Shown piece after piece: positions 36,186-46,500 of a DNA stretch of 64,000 bases. A program made the position numbers and the translations under genes. The DNA comes from Deltaproteobacteria bacterium (GTDB taxonomy: Bacteria > Myxococcota > Myxococcia > Myxococcales > SZAS-1): NCBI GenBank assembly GCA_018266075.1, contig JAFEBB010000013.1, positions 62,001 through 126,000 on the forward strand, written 5' to 3'. The notes below the pieces were generated by a model. It saw nothing but the letters and a program-made list of their open reading frames with translations. It did not search any database and was not told where the DNA came from. How positions within the stretch are numbered: the first letter of the stretch is position 1; every line of letters starts with the position of its first letter.

Positions 36186-38789
36186 TCATCCTCGTTGACG
36201 TCGAGCGGCCTTGGCGTGCCAACCCGCGCGCGCCATCGCCTCGTTTCCGAGCGGATCGTCCAGCTTCTCCAGCGCCGCGCGCGCGTCCTCGGCGCGCTCG
36301 GGCCCAATCGTGCCGAGCAGCGAGGCGAGCGCGGTGAGGACCTCGTCCTCCATCGTCTGCGCCTCGACCACGTTGCCCGGATGCACCAACGCGCGCGCAC
36401 CCTTGGCGGCGCTCCACGCTTGCACCAGGCCGACAAGCTGGGCCGAACCGAGCGCGTCCTCGGCGCCAATGGCCAAGAAGTGCCGCCACACGGCGACGTC
36501 GTGCGCGCGGAATGCCGGCTCTTCATTCGCGAGCTCGAGCGCACGCAGCGCGAGCTCGGGGTCCGCGAGGACCGCGTCCGGGAAGCGCGCGAGCACCATC
36601 GCCCGCTCTGCGCGATCGACGGCTTCGACGGCCTTCGGAAGCACGGCGCGCGCTGCACGAAGCGCATCGGCGCACGTGGCCCAGCTGCCCTCGAGCAAGC
36701 CCTGGCGAAGCGCGCCCAGCGCCGCCGCGAGCTGGAGCGCGTTCGAGCCGCCTTCGAACTCACCCGCCTCGAGCGCTGCGCCCTGCACCGCCGCGGCGAC
36801 GACTGCCGCCTCCCACGCCTCGTCATCCGACTCGGCCGCGGCGTCGATGAGCGACTCGGGCGTGCTCTCGTCGAGCTCGAGGATCGATTCGAGAAAGCGC
36901 GTCAACGCGGGCCACGCCTCGCCGGCGCGCGCGTGAAGCACGTCGAAGAGCCGCGACGCGAGCACGTCCTCGCCGGAATCCAGATGCCGTCGCAGCGACG
37001 CCACCGTCGCCTGCACGTCGCCCGATTGCAGCTCGCGCACCGCCCGATACAGGTGCGCCGGCAAATCGAGCAGCGCCTGCTCCTCGCGCGTGACCACGCC
37101 CAGCACGCGCTTCACGACCGCATCGGGCTCCGCGTCCGGCGCCACTGCGAGCGCCTCGAGCACGGCCGCGCGCGCCGCGCGACGCCGCAAGGGATCTGCG
37201 AGCGACAAGCCGGCCAGGTGCTGCAGTGCGCCCAACGAATCGCCCGCCTCGAGCAGCGCGCGCGCATCGTCGCGAATCGGCTCTTCGCGCTCGCCGCGCA
37301 GCTTCCAGGCCTGCGCCCGCCGACCCAGCCGATCCAGCACCTGCACCTTCAACTCGCGCGACGCCGCGTCGTTCTCGTCGAGCGCCTCGAGCCCGGACTC
37401 GAGCTCGTCCTGCGCGCCGTCTTGAAGCGCGAGTTCCAGCAAGTCTGCGGAGAGCGCGGTGTCGTGCTCGGCGGCGCTCTTGAGCGCGCGGCGCGCCTGG
37501 GTGCGCTCGTCGACTTCTTCCGACAGGACCGCGAGCCCCCACTGCGCGCCTTGATGCTTCGGCGCGAGCTCGAGCACGCTGCGGTAGCCGTCGAGCGCTG
37601 CGTCGAGCTTGCCTTGCGCGTGCAGCAGCCACGCGCGCGCGAAGCGAGGCGTCGCGCCGTCGAGCACCGGCGTCGAGCCCAGGATTCGCGCGGCCGCCTC
37701 GACCTCGTCGCCCGCGAGCAACGCCAGCGCAAGCAGCGGCGCCACCCGTGGACGCGATTCGGTCAGCGACCAGGCGGAATCGAGCGACTTGCGCGCGAGC
37801 TCGATGTTGCCGTCGCGCAAGGCCACCGCGCCACGAACGGCATCCGCCTCAGGCGCGTCCAGCAGCGCGAGCCAGGCCGCGTCCTCGCCCGACGCGAGTG
37901 CAATCCGCGCGAGCAGCACCTGCGCCCGGGCGCGCTCGGCCGGCAGCAGCGCCTGCGCCTTGGCCGCGACGACGAGCTTCTTCTTCGCGGCAGCGAGCTT
38001 GCCCTCCACGAAGTCGCGCCAGCCGAGAACGAGCGGGCCAGACGGCTCATCCTTCACCTCGTCGAAGAGCGACTTCGCGCCTGGCAGCCGCCGACGCGCA
38101 GAGGGCGCACCACCATCCGCCTGCGCGAGCAGCGATCGCAGATAGCTCGCGTGCAGCCGCCGGCCTTTTCCAAGCCGCGTGGCCGCAAGCAGCGCGTCGG
38201 CCACCTTCGCGGGCGCCTTGCCGACGGCCGACAGAAAGCCCTTCGCGTCATCGTTCTCGTCGTCCGAGGGAATCGGCGGCGGCCCGAGCACCTCGCGCAG
38301 ATCGACATCGCCCGCGAAGAGCCGCCCACCGTGGACCTCGTCGCCCTCGCCTTCGGGCTCGTCGTCGAGCTGGTCCGCGCCCGGCAACACGCGAACCGCG
38401 AGCGGCGTCACCAGCGAGACCGGATCCGCCATTTCGCGAAGCAGCTGCGAGAGCGCGTCGAGCGCGGCCGGCAGCGCATCGCCGTCGACGCTCAAGCGCT
38501 TCAGCCACGGGACGAAGAGCGCGTGCCGTGCGGCGCGCGCCGCATCATTCAGCTCGGCAGCCGCGGCCTCGACCTGCTCCACGGTCCGCGCGGCAGGCCC
38601 CGTGGCGAGCATGCGCGGCACATCGCGGCCTGCGCGCAGTCGCTGGACGAGCTCTTTGACGTTGCGCGCGACGTTGAGCTGCGGCGCGCCCGGCTCGAGC
38701 TCGAGCAGCCGGTACGCGTTCTCCGCAAGAGGGCGCGCGAGGGCCTTGGCCCGCGCGCTCCAGGACTCGAAGGGGCGCATCGCGAGCAT
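36186..38789 (-). CDS. Large TPR-like helical repeat protein
   Basis: 867 residues, nearly all alpha-helical, Ala/Leu/Asp/Glu-rich. Degenerate tetratricopeptide repeats are visible from about residue 250 to 600 (PAERARAQVLLARIALASGE; ARAWLLHAQGKLDAALDGYR; QWGLAVLSEEVDERTQARRA). No signal peptide and no catalytic motif. Probably a cytoplasmic scaffold. ATG 38789 is uncertain; another ATG three codons later is equally possible and neither has a good ribosome site. It ends six bases before the zinc-ribbon gene start, so the two may share an mRNA. The family appears to be confined to myxobacteria, but this is an impression. Confidence 0.7.
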   Translation of the reverse strand: MLAMRPFESWSARAKALARPLAENAYRLLELEPGAPQLNVARNVKELVQRLRAGRDVPRMLATGPAARTVEQVEAAAAELNDAARAARHALFVPWLKRLSVDGDALPAALDALSQLLREMADPVSLVTPLAVRVLPGADQLDDEPEGEGDEVHGGRLFAGDVDLREVLGPPPIPSDDENDDAKGFLSAVGKAPAKVADALLAATRLGKGRRLHASYLRSLLAQADGGAPSARRRLPGAKSLFDEVKDEPSGPLVLGWRDFVEGKLAAAKKKLVVAAKAQALLPAERARAQVLLARIALASGEDAAWLALLDAPEADAVRGAVALRDGNIELARKSLDSAWSLTESRPRVAPLLALALLAGDEVEAAARILGSTPVLDGATPRFARAWLLHAQGKLDAALDGYRSVLELAPKHQGAQWGLAVLSEEVDERTQARRALKSAAEHDTALSADLLELALQDGAQDELESGLEALDENDAASRELKVQVLDRLGRRAQAWKLRGEREEPIRDDARALLEAGDSLGALQHLAGLSLADPLRRRAARAAVLEALAVAPDAEPDAVVKRVLGVVTREEQALLDLPAHLYRAVRELQSGDVQATVASLRRHLDSGEDVLASRLFDVLHARAGEAWPALTRFLESILELDESTPESLIDAAAESDDEAWEAAVVAAAVQGAALEAGEFEGGSNALQLAAALGALRQGLLEGSWATCADALRAARAVLPKAVEAVDRAERAMVLARFPDAVLADPELALRALELANEEPAFRAHDVAVWRHFLAIGAEDALGSAQLVGLVQAWSAAKGARALVHPGNVVEAQTMEDEVLTALASLLGTIGPERAEDARAALEKLDDPLGNEAMARAGWHAKAARRQRG

Positions 38790-38827
38790 CTTCGCCCAGG
38801 AGCGGCCTGGGCACCATCGGACCGAAA

Positions 38828-39460
38828 CTAAGCGGTGGTCGTGCCCGAGCCGCTGCCGGAGCCGCTGTTGCTGCCCGAGTCGGAGCTGGCGCCCGTGGAG
38901 CCGCTGTCGCTGCCCGAGCCGCTGCCCGACGACGTCGAGCCGCTGTCGCTGCTGGCGCCCGTGGTCGAGCCGGAATCGCTGCTGGCGCCCGTGGTCGAGC
39001 CCGAATCGCTGCTCGCGCCGGTGGTCGAGCCGGAATCGCTGCTGGCGCCGGTGGTCGAGCCGCTGTCCGACGAGCCCGAAGTGCCGGTGGTGGAGCTCGA
39101 CGACGATCCAGTGCTGGCGGCCGACGACGACGACGTGGTGCTGGTGGAGCTCGTGCTCGAGCTGCTGCCCGTCGAGCCGGTGGTGGCGGTGGCGGGGCTG
39201 TCCTTCACGCAGCAGCCCTGCGAGCCGTCGCCGTAGCCCTGGCAGAACCAGCCCACATCCGAGGGGCAGTCGGTGCGCACGTGGCAGCTCTGGGCCTGGC
39301 CGCAGTTCACCGGGCCGGAGCCGATGGTGCCCGTCGTGCCGGTGCCCGTGCCGTTGGTGATGCCGCCGACGGTGCCGGTGCTGGAGCTGGAGGACGATGA
39401 ACTGCCGGAGCAGCCTGCCACGAGCAGGCCGAAGAGGACGATCGAGGAGAGCTTGGTCAT
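38828..39460 (-). CDS. Ser/Thr/Gly-rich repeat lipoprotein
   Basis: 210 residues. The signal peptide ends with the lipobox LLVAGC. Next come a Ser run, Gly/Thr linker and a small Cys cluster (CGQAQSCHVRTDCPSDVGWF and QGCCVKD). The C-terminal 120 residues are low-complexity Ser/Thr/Gly with four copies of a ten-residue repeat (GSTTGASSDS) encoded by 30-bp tandem DNA repeats. Likely a surface protein with an extended stalk. A GTG three codons upstream of ATG 39460 is an alternative start. The Thr/Ser/Gly stalk resembles that of the lipoprotein at 59186. Confidence 0.75.
   Translation of the reverse strand: MTKLSSIVLFGLLVAGCSGSSSSSSSSTGTVGGITNGTGTGTTGTIGSGPVNCGQAQSCHVRTDCPSDVGWFCQGYGDGSQGCCVKDSPATATTGSTGSSSSTSSTSTTSSSSAASTGSSSSSTTGTSGSSDSGSTTGASSDSGSTTGASSDSGSTTGASSDSGSTTGASSDSGSTSSGSGSGSDSGSTGASSDSGSNSGSGSGSGTTTA
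38948..39067. repeat. Four 30-bp in-frame tandem repeats
   Basis: Units start at 38948, 38978, 39008 and 39038. The consensus on the plus strand begins GCTGCTGGCGCCCGTGGTCG. They lie in frame in the lipoprotein gene and differ mainly at third codon positions, so copy number could vary by slippage without breaking the protein. Confidence 0.85.
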
Positions 39461-39493
39461 GCAGCGCACTCTAAACGAATGCGCGCTGGCCGA

Positions 39494-40288
39494 CTACATC
39501 GGTCCGGCTGGGCCCGCGCCCTCGTCGCCGCCGGAGAAGAAGTCCTTGATGGCCTGCTTCACGGTGTCGCGCTCGATGACGGCGATGCTGCTCGTGAGCG
39601 GGATCTGCTTGGGGCAGACCTTCACGCAGTTCTGGGCCTTGCCGCACTCCTGCACGCCGCCCTTGCCCATCACCGCGCGCAGGCGCTCGGGGGCGTTGAG
39701 CTTGCCCGTGGGGTGCATGTTGAAGCGCCGCACCTGGTTGATGGCCGCCGGGCCGATGAAGTCCGAGGCCGAGTTCACCTGGGGGCAGGCCTCCACGCAG
39801 CAACCGCAGGTCATGCACGTGGACATCACGTACTCCTGCTGCTGATCGCTCTGCGCCTCGCGCGGGCCCGGGCCGAGGTCGTAGGTGCCGTCGATGGGGA
39901 TCCACGCCTTCACGCGCTTCAAGTTCTCGAACATCGTCTGCCGGTCCACGCAGAGGTCGCGCACGAGCGGGAACTTGGTCATCGGCTCGAGCGTCACCGG
40001 CTGCTCGAGCTGATCGATGAGCGCGGTGCACGCCTGGCGCACCTTGCCGTTCACGTTCATGGTGCAGCTGCCGCAGACCTCTTCCAGGCAGGCCTGGTCC
40101 CACGCGACAGGCGTCGTCTTCTTGCCGTCCTGGGTGACCGGGTTGCGCTGGATCTCCATCAGGCAGGAGATGACGTTCATGTTCGGCTTGTACGGCAACG
40201 CGAACGTCTCGAAGAACGGCTCCTTGCCGGCCTCACCGCGCTTGATGCGGATGACGATCTGCTTGCCCGTGTGGGTGGCGGCGACCAT
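39494..40288 (-). CDS. sdhB: Succinate dehydrogenase iron-sulfur subunit
   Basis: 264 residues. The [2Fe-2S] ligands are in CLEEVCGSC and a following Cys (NGKVRQAC); the [4Fe-4S] and [3Fe-4S] ligands are in CMTCGCCVEACP and CGKAQNCVKVCP. It passes electrons from the FAD subunit to the membrane quinone site. Gap to sdhA is 18 bp. The sequence pattern is that of the Bacillus/delta-proteobacterial SdhB type that works with a single diheme cytochrome b (SdhC), yet no sdhC gene is adjacent. Confidence 0.95.
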   Translation of the reverse strand: MVAATHTGKQIVIRIKRGEAGKEPFFETFALPYKPNMNVISCLMEIQRNPVTQDGKKTTPVAWDQACLEEVCGSCTMNVNGKVRQACTALIDQLEQPVTLEPMTKFPLVRDLCVDRQTMFENLKRVKAWIPIDGTYDLGPGPREAQSDQQQEYVMSTCMTCGCCVEACPQVNSASDFIGPAAINQVRRFNMHPTGKLNAPERLRAVMGKGGVQECGKAQNCVKVCPKQIPLTSSIAVIERDTVKQAIKDFFSGGDEGAGPAGPM

Positions 40289-40306
40289 GGTCGTTGTCTC
40301 CAGAAA

Positions 40307-42193
40307 TCAGGCGTACCAGCGGGGCTCAGGCTTGAGCACGTCGAACTTCACCGGCTCGTAGGTGATCTTCGGGCCGTCCTTGGTCCAGGCGGCCATGGTG
40401 GTCTTGAGCCACTTGTCCTTCTGCGCTTCCCACTTGGCCATCCACTCCTTGTCCTCGTTGGGATCGCGCGTCTTGGGCTCGGGAAGCTTGAAGTCGGGCT
40501 TGTAGTGCGAGCCGCGGCACTCGTCGCGGAGCAGCGCGCCCTGGGTCATCACCTCGGCCAGCTCGAGCATGTTCCAGAGCTGGTTGGCGTAGCTCAGCGG
40601 CTGGTTGAGCGTGCCCGTGGCTGCATCGAGGACGTTCAGGTTGTTCCAGCGCTGCTTCATCTCGCGGATGCGATCGACCGACTTCTGCAGGCGATCGTTG
40701 TAGCGCACGACCGTCATGTTCTCGGTCATCAGATCGCCGAGCTCCTTGCCCATGCGGAACGGGTTCTCGGAGCCCTGCATCTTCTTGATGCTCTCGAAGC
40801 GGTCCTTCCAGCGCTTGGCCTCGCGGTCCAAGAGACCCGCCGACGCCTGGTTGGTGCCGGTGTTCTTGGCGTACGAGATCATCGACGGGCCCGCGAGCCC
40901 GCCCGCGTAGATGCAGGAGAGCAGCGAGTTGGCGCCGAGGCGGTTGGCGCCGTGGTACGCGTAGTCGCACTCGCCGGCGGCGTAGAGCCCGGGGATGTTG
41001 GTGGCCTGGTTACGCGGCGAGCCGGCAACGGGAAGGTTGTTCTTGTCGCCCTCGATGTCGACCCAGAGGCCGCCCATCGAGTAGTGCATCGCCGGGAAGA
41101 TCTTCATCGGCTTGTGTCGGGGATCCACGCCCTGGAACTTCTCGTAGATCTCGAGCACGCCTTTGATCTTGGCGTCGAGGACCTTGGCCGGGATGTGGGT
41201 GACGTCGAGGTGCACCGCGTCCTGGCCGTCGATGCCCATCTTCAGATCGCGGCAGACGTGGAAGATCTCGCGCGTGGCCACGTCGCGCGGCACGAGGTTC
41301 TTGTACTTGGGGTACCACTCCTCGAGGAAGTACCAGGGCTCGCCCTTGGGCGGACGCTGCTTGCCCGAGCGCTGATCCATCCCGCCGTCGCTGGGCACCC
41401 ACACCCGGCCGCCCTCGCCGCGGACGCTCTCGCTCATCAGGCGGAGCTTGTCCTCGCCCGGGATCGCCGTCGGGTGCACCTGGATGAACTCGCCGTTCGC
41501 GTAGAACGCGCCCTGCTGGTACACGCTGCCGGCCGCGGTGCCGGTGTTGATGGTGGAGTTCGTCGATCGGCCGAAGACGATGCCCGGGCCGCCGGTCGCG
41601 AGGCACACCGCGTCGGCCGGGAACGACTTCACCTCCATCGTGCGCAGGTCCATCGCCACCACGCCGCGGCACGGACCGCCCTCCTCGCGCACGATGCCGA
41701 GGAACTCCCAGAACTCGTACTTGGTGACCTTGCCCTCGGCCTCGTAGCGGCGCACCTGCTCGTCCAGCGCGTAGAGCAGCTGCTGGCCCGTGGTCGCGCC
41801 GGCGAAGGCGGTGCGGTGGTGCAGCGTGCCGCCGAAGCGGCGGAAGTCGAGCAGGCCCTCCGCGGTGCGGTTGAAGGGCACGCCCATGCGGTCGAGCAGG
41901 TAGATGATGCCCGGGGCCGCGTAGCACATGCCCTTCACGGCGATCTGCTCGGCGAGGAAGTCGCCGCCGCGGAGCGTATCCTTCACGTGGATGTCGGGGT
42001 GGTCGCCTTCGCCCTTGGTGTTGACGGCGCCGTTGATGCCGCCCTGCGCGCACACCGAGTGGCTGCGCTTCACCGGGACGATGCTGAAGACGTCGACCTT
42101 CTGGCCCGCCTCCGCGAGCTTGATCACCGTCATCAAGCCTGCGAGCCCGCCGCCCACCACCGCGAAACGACCACTCACGCCTGCGTCAGCCAT
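40307..42193 (-). CDS. sdhA: Succinate dehydrogenase/fumarate reductase flavoprotein
   Basis: 628 residues. FAD-binding GGGLAGLMTVIKLAEAG at the N terminus; covalent-FAD His in KRSHSVCAQGGINGA; active-site regions HRTAFAGATTGQQLLYALD, FIQVHPTAIPGEDKLRLMSE and AGECDYAYHGANRLGANSLL. Oxidises succinate to fumarate in the TCA cycle. Length and motifs match the group of B. subtilis/Wolinella-type enzymes. It lies 67 bp after mdh on the same strand and 18 bp before sdhB. Confidence 0.96.
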   Translation of the reverse strand: MADAGVSGRFAVVGGGLAGLMTVIKLAEAGQKVDVFSIVPVKRSHSVCAQGGINGAVNTKGEGDHPDIHVKDTLRGGDFLAEQIAVKGMCYAAPGIIYLLDRMGVPFNRTAEGLLDFRRFGGTLHHRTAFAGATTGQQLLYALDEQVRRYEAEGKVTKYEFWEFLGIVREEGGPCRGVVAMDLRTMEVKSFPADAVCLATGGPGIVFGRSTNSTINTGTAAGSVYQQGAFYANGEFIQVHPTAIPGEDKLRLMSESVRGEGGRVWVPSDGGMDQRSGKQRPPKGEPWYFLEEWYPKYKNLVPRDVATREIFHVCRDLKMGIDGQDAVHLDVTHIPAKVLDAKIKGVLEIYEKFQGVDPRHKPMKIFPAMHYSMGGLWVDIEGDKNNLPVAGSPRNQATNIPGLYAAGECDYAYHGANRLGANSLLSCIYAGGLAGPSMISYAKNTGTNQASAGLLDREAKRWKDRFESIKKMQGSENPFRMGKELGDLMTENMTVVRYNDRLQKSVDRIREMKQRWNNLNVLDAATGTLNQPLSYANQLWNMLELAEVMTQGALLRDECRGSHYKPDFKLPEPKTRDPNEDKEWMAKWEAQKDKWLKTTMAAWTKDGPKITYEPVKFDVLKPEPRWYA

Positions 42194-42260
42194 GTCGGGT
42201 GCACCTTTGCGTGTCGGTGTCGAACGCAGGCGCGCCAGGTCGACGCGCCCGCGGTGCCGC

Positions 42261-43500
<1,240 letters not shown>

Positions 43501-43536
43501 AAAAAAAAATCGGGGACCTCCTCGCGGAGATCCCCG
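43501..43536 (-). terminator. Rho-independent terminator of tRNA-Leu
   Basis: On the minus strand the hairpin CGGGGATCTCC-GCGA-GGAGGTCCCCG is followed by nine consecutive T residues (43509-43501). It begins a few bases after the tRNA 3' end. The stem has one bulge. Confidence 0.85.
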
Positions 43537-43542
43537 TTGAAG

Positions 43543-43627
43543 TGGTGCTCAGGGAGAGATTCGAACTCTCACGCCTTGCGGCGCCAGCCCCTCAAGCTGG
43601 TGTGTCTACCAGTTCCACCACCTGAGC
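43543..43627 (-). tRNA. tRNA-Leu (anticodon GAG)
   Basis: 85 nt including an encoded CCA. The acceptor stem GCTCAGG/CCTGAGC, long variable arm (class II), TTCGAAT T-loop and anticodon stem CCAGC/GCTGG around loop TTGAGGG are all present, giving anticodon GAG for CUC/CUU. It lies downstream of secG, the same neighbour relation as secG-leuU in E. coli, and has its own promoter and terminator. Confidence 0.96.
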
Positions 43628-43643
43628 AAACCAAAGCGCGCGC

Positions 43644-43672
43644 TAGGTAGCACGCGCCTGTCACCGCGACAA
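43644..43672 (-). promoter_or_regulatory. Promoter of tRNA-Leu
   Basis: TTGTCG (43672-43667), 17 bases, TACCTA (43649-43644) on the minus strand. The predicted start lies about 10 bases before the mature tRNA. This sits in the 86-bp gap after secG, so the tRNA may be read both from here and from the pgk operon. Confidence 0.5.
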
Positions 43673-43713
43673 GAGAAGAACGCCCAGCGGACGTTCAACC
43701 TGACAAGCGGGCC

Positions 43714-44121
43714 TTACGGAGTCGCCGGCGCGGAGGGCTGCGCAGGAGCCGCAGGCGTCGGGGCCGGAGCTGCCGGAGCCGCGTTCGTCGGAGCCGGAGC
43801 CGCGCTCGTCGGGGCCGGAGCCGCGGGGGCAGCCGGAGCCGGCGCCGCAGGCTTGGGCTCAGCGGGCGGGAGCGTGTCGGTCACCGAGCGGTGGTGGCTC
43901 GCCGCGAACGAGAGCGTGAGCGAGGTGATGAAGAAGATGGCCGCGCACACGCTGGTCACGCGCTGCAGGAAGGTCACGCCGCCGCCGCCGCCGAAGGCGC
44001 TCGACGCCGCACCGCCACCGCCGAGCGCCATCCCGCCTTCGGTCCCCGGCTGAAGGAGGATCACGAGGATCAAGAAGATGCAGACGAGGACGTGGAGGAT
44101 GGTGACGAGGGTGATGATCAT
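43714..44121 (-). CDS. secG: SecG preprotein translocase subunit with Ala/Pro tail
   Basis: 135 residues. The first 75 form a normal SecG: helix IITLVTILHVLVCIFLILVI, LLQPGTEGGMALGGGG, and second helix VTSVCAAIFFITSLTLSFAA. The C-terminal 55 residues are an Ala/Pro repeat (PAAPAPAAPAAPAPTSAAPA and so on), not part of the standard protein and probably disordered in the periplasm or cytoplasm depending on topology. Last protein gene of pgk-tpiA-secG, 51 bp after tpiA. Start ATG 44121 is chosen at the first helix; the open frame continues 13 codons further. Confidence 0.92.
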   Translation of the reverse strand: MIITLVTILHVLVCIFLILVILLQPGTEGGMALGGGGAASSAFGGGGGVTFLQRVTSVCAAIFFITSLTLSFAASHHRSVTDTLPPAEPKPAAPAPAAPAAPAPTSAAPAPTNAAPAAPAPTPAAPAQPSAPATP

Positions 44122-44172
44122 GGCTCTTCCAAGGGCAGAAACTGCGCAGGCCCATAACAAAGGCCGCGCAAT

Positions 44173-44949
44173 CTACGTTCCCGACTCGAATTTGACAATA
44201 CGGGCGAAGTCTTCGGCCTTCAGGCTCGCTCCGCCCACCAGAGCGCCGTCGACGTCGGGCTTGCTCATCAGGTCGGCGATGTTGTCGGGCTTCACGCTGC
44301 CGCCGTACTGGATGCGCAGCTTGCTCGCCAGGTCGGCACCGAGGAGCTCTCCCAGCAGCTTGCGGATGGCGCCGTGAACCTCCTGCGCCTGCGCGCTCGT
44401 CGCCGTCTTGCCCGTGCCGATGGCCCAGACCGGCTCGTAGGCGATGACCAGCGTGCCGAGGTCCTTGGCCGTGAAGCCCGCGAGCGCGCCGCGCACCTGG
44501 CGGTCGACCACCTGCATGGTCTGGCCGCCCTCGCGCTCCTGCAGCGTCTCGCCCACGCACACGATGGGCACCAACCCGGCCTTGAGCGCCGCGCCGAGCC
44601 GCTTGTTCACGGTGGCGTCGGTCTCACCGAAGAACTGGCGCCGCTCGCTGTGGCCGATGATCGCGTACTTCGCGCCCGCGTCTTTCACCATCGGCGCGCT
44701 GACCTCGCCGGTGAAAGCGCCCTGCACTTCCCAGTGGCAGTTCTGGCCGGCCACGCCGACGTTGGTGCCCTCGAGCTGCTTGGCCACCGCGTAGATGCTG
44801 GTGAAGACCGGCGACACCGCGATCTCCACCCGCTCGCGAAGGACGCCCACCACGTTCGCCAGGTCGCGCGCGGTCGCGACCGATTCGGCCACGGTCTTGT
44901 GCATCTTCCAGTTGCCGCAGATGAACGGCTTGCGTCCCTGTGCGCTCAT
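44173..44949 (-). CDS. tpiA: Triosephosphate isomerase
   Basis: 258 residues, standard length. Substrate Lys in CGNWKMHKT, catalytic His in AIIGHSERRQFF, catalytic Glu in IAYEPVWAIGTGKTAT, and the phosphate-binding loop LVGGASLKAEDF. Interconverts dihydroxyacetone phosphate and glyceraldehyde 3-phosphate. Begins one base after the pgk stop, so the two are translated together. Confidence 0.97.
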   Translation of the reverse strand: MSAQGRKPFICGNWKMHKTVAESVATARDLANVVGVLRERVEIAVSPVFTSIYAVAKQLEGTNVGVAGQNCHWEVQGAFTGEVSAPMVKDAGAKYAIIGHSERRQFFGETDATVNKRLGAALKAGLVPIVCVGETLQEREGGQTMQVVDRQVRGALAGFTAKDLGTLVIAYEPVWAIGTGKTATSAQAQEVHGAIRKLLGELLGADLASKLRIQYGGSVKPDNIADLMSKPDVDGALVGGASLKAEDFARIVKFESGT

Positions 44950-44950
44950 G

Positions 44951-46132
44951 TCACTGCTCCAGTGCCGCGATGCCGGGAAGCTTGATGCCCTCGATGAACT
45001 CCAGGCTCGCGCCGCCGCCCGTCGAGACGTGCTTCATCTTCGACGCAAATCCCATCTGCTCCACCGCCGCAGCCGAGTCGCCGCCCCCCACCACGGTGAT
45101 CGCGTCTTTGTTGTCGGCCATGGCCTGCGCCACCGCGCGCGTGCCCGCGGCGAACGGCTCGAGCTCGAAGAAGCCCATCGGCCCGTTCCAGAGCACGCTC
45201 TTCGCGTTGCGGATCGTCTGCCGGTAGAGCTCGATGGTCCGGGGGCCGATGTCGAGGCCCATCCAATCGGCGGGGATCGGCTGCGTGTCGATCGTCTTGC
45301 GCTCGGCGTCGGCCTTGGGCTCCTTGGCCACGACGTGATCGCGCGGCAGGTAGACCTCGACTTTGCGCTCGGCCGCGGTCTTCAAGATGCGGTTGGCGAC
45401 CTCGAGCTTGTCGGCCTCGACGCGGCTCTTGCCCACGTCCACGCCCATGGCCTTCAAGAACGTGTACGCCATCGCGCCGCCGATGAGGAACGCGTCGACC
45501 TTCGTCGTCAGGTTCTCGAGCACCTTGATCTTGTCCGAGACCTTGGCGCCGCCGAGCACCGCCACGAACGGACGCTTGGGGCTCTCGAGCAATTGGCCCA
45601 GGTACTCGATCTCCTTCTTCATCAACAGGCCGGCGCCCTTGGTGTTGACGAACTTCACCATGCCTGCCGTCGACGCGTGCGCGCGGTGCGCCGTGCCGAA
45701 CGCGTCATTGATGTAGACGTCGCAGTTGGCGGCCAGCTCGCGCGCGAACTCGGGGTCGTTCGCCTCTTCTTCTTTGTGGAAGCGGAGGTTCTCGAGCATG
45801 AGCACGTCGCCGTCCTTCATGTCGGAGACGCGCTTCTTCACGCCGTCGCCGATGCAGTCGTCGGCGAGGGTGACGTCCTTCTTGAGCAGCTCCGCGAGCC
45901 GCTGCGCCGCCGGCTCGAGCGTGAACTTCGGATCGACGCCCTTCGGCCGGCCGAGGTGCGAGCCAAGGATGAGCTTGGCCTTCTTGCCCAGCGCCGCCTG
46001 GATGGTCGGCAACGCCGCGCGGATGCGGGTGTCGTCGGTGATCTTGCCGGCGTCATCGAGCGGGACGTTGAAGTCCACGCGCATGAAGACGCGCTTGCCC
46101 GCCAAATCCAGCTGGTCCACGTACTTGATCAT
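44951..46132 (-). CDS. pgk: Phosphoglycerate kinase
   Basis: 393 residues, full length. N-terminal substrate domain ([22 protein letters not shown]), hinge, and nucleotide domain ([60 protein letters not shown]). Converts 1,3-bisphosphoglycerate and ADP to 3-phosphoglycerate and ATP. First gene of pgk-tpiA-secG. gap is about 2.4 kb upstream and separately transcribed, unlike the common gap-pgk-tpi operon. Confidence 0.97.
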   Translation of the reverse strand: MIKYVDQLDLAGKRVFMRVDFNVPLDDAGKITDDTRIRAALPTIQAALGKKAKLILGSHLGRPKGVDPKFTLEPAAQRLAELLKKDVTLADDCIGDGVKKRVSDMKDGDVLMLENLRFHKEEEANDPEFARELAANCDVYINDAFGTAHRAHASTAGMVKFVNTKGAGLLMKKEIEYLGQLLESPKRPFVAVLGGAKVSDKIKVLENLTTKVDAFLIGGAMAYTFLKAMGVDVGKSRVEADKLEVANRILKTAAERKVEVYLPRDHVVAKEPKADAERKTIDTQPIPADWMGLDIGPRTIELYRQTIRNAKSVLWNGPMGFFELEPFAAGTRAVAQAMADNKDAITVVGGGDSAAAVEQMGFASKMKHVSTGGGASLEFIEGIKLPGIAALEQ

Positions 46133-46201
46133 GGGAAGCCTCGCGGCCGCCTGATTAGCTTGGGCGCGCGCGGCCAGCCACGGAAATCTTGGGGATCGCC
46201 G

Positions 46202-46444
46202 TTACGTGAACTTCTGGCGCACCGCCTTGTCGCGCGTGCGCTCCAGCACCTTGCGGCAGTCGCGGCACACATACTCCACGATGGTGGGCGTGCCCCACGA
46301 GCCGAAGACCAGCCCGAAGATGCCCCAGGCGTCGTACTGGCACTCGCCGCGGACGCGCGCGTGGTTCTTGTCGTGACCACACGGACAGCGCTCCATCAAG
46401 ACCTGCGTCAGCTCGCCAGGGAGGAACTTCCGCGCTGCCGCCAT
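46202..46444 (-). CDS. Small Cys/His-rich putative zinc protein
   Basis: 80 residues, likely cytoplasmic. A potential four-ligand site is formed by ERCPCGHDKNHARVRGEC and YVCRDCRKVL. ATG 46444 is chosen because GAGGG lies six bases upstream; a GTG eight codons earlier is possible. No family recognised. It lies 69 bp upstream of pgk on the same strand. A GTGCCC/GGGCAC hairpin (46449-46468) overlaps its ribosome site region and might affect initiation. Confidence 0.6.
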   Translation of the reverse strand: MAAARKFLPGELTQVLMERCPCGHDKNHARVRGECQYDAWGIFGLVFGSWGTPTIVEYVCRDCRKVLERTRDKAVRQKFT

Positions 46445-46500
46445 TCGAGTGCCCTCGTGCGTGGGCACTGTCTAACCGCCTGGGTGCACTCCCGCACGGC

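Noticed and set aside
35862-38831. 989-codon plus-strand open frame
   Set aside because: Antisense of the helical TPR-like protein; Arg-rich without domain signals. The minus frame has normal codon-position bias and repeats.
43501-43627. tRNA-Leu as an integration site of a mobile element
   Set aside because: No integrase and no duplicated tRNA 3' end within the window; the T-run belongs to the terminator.
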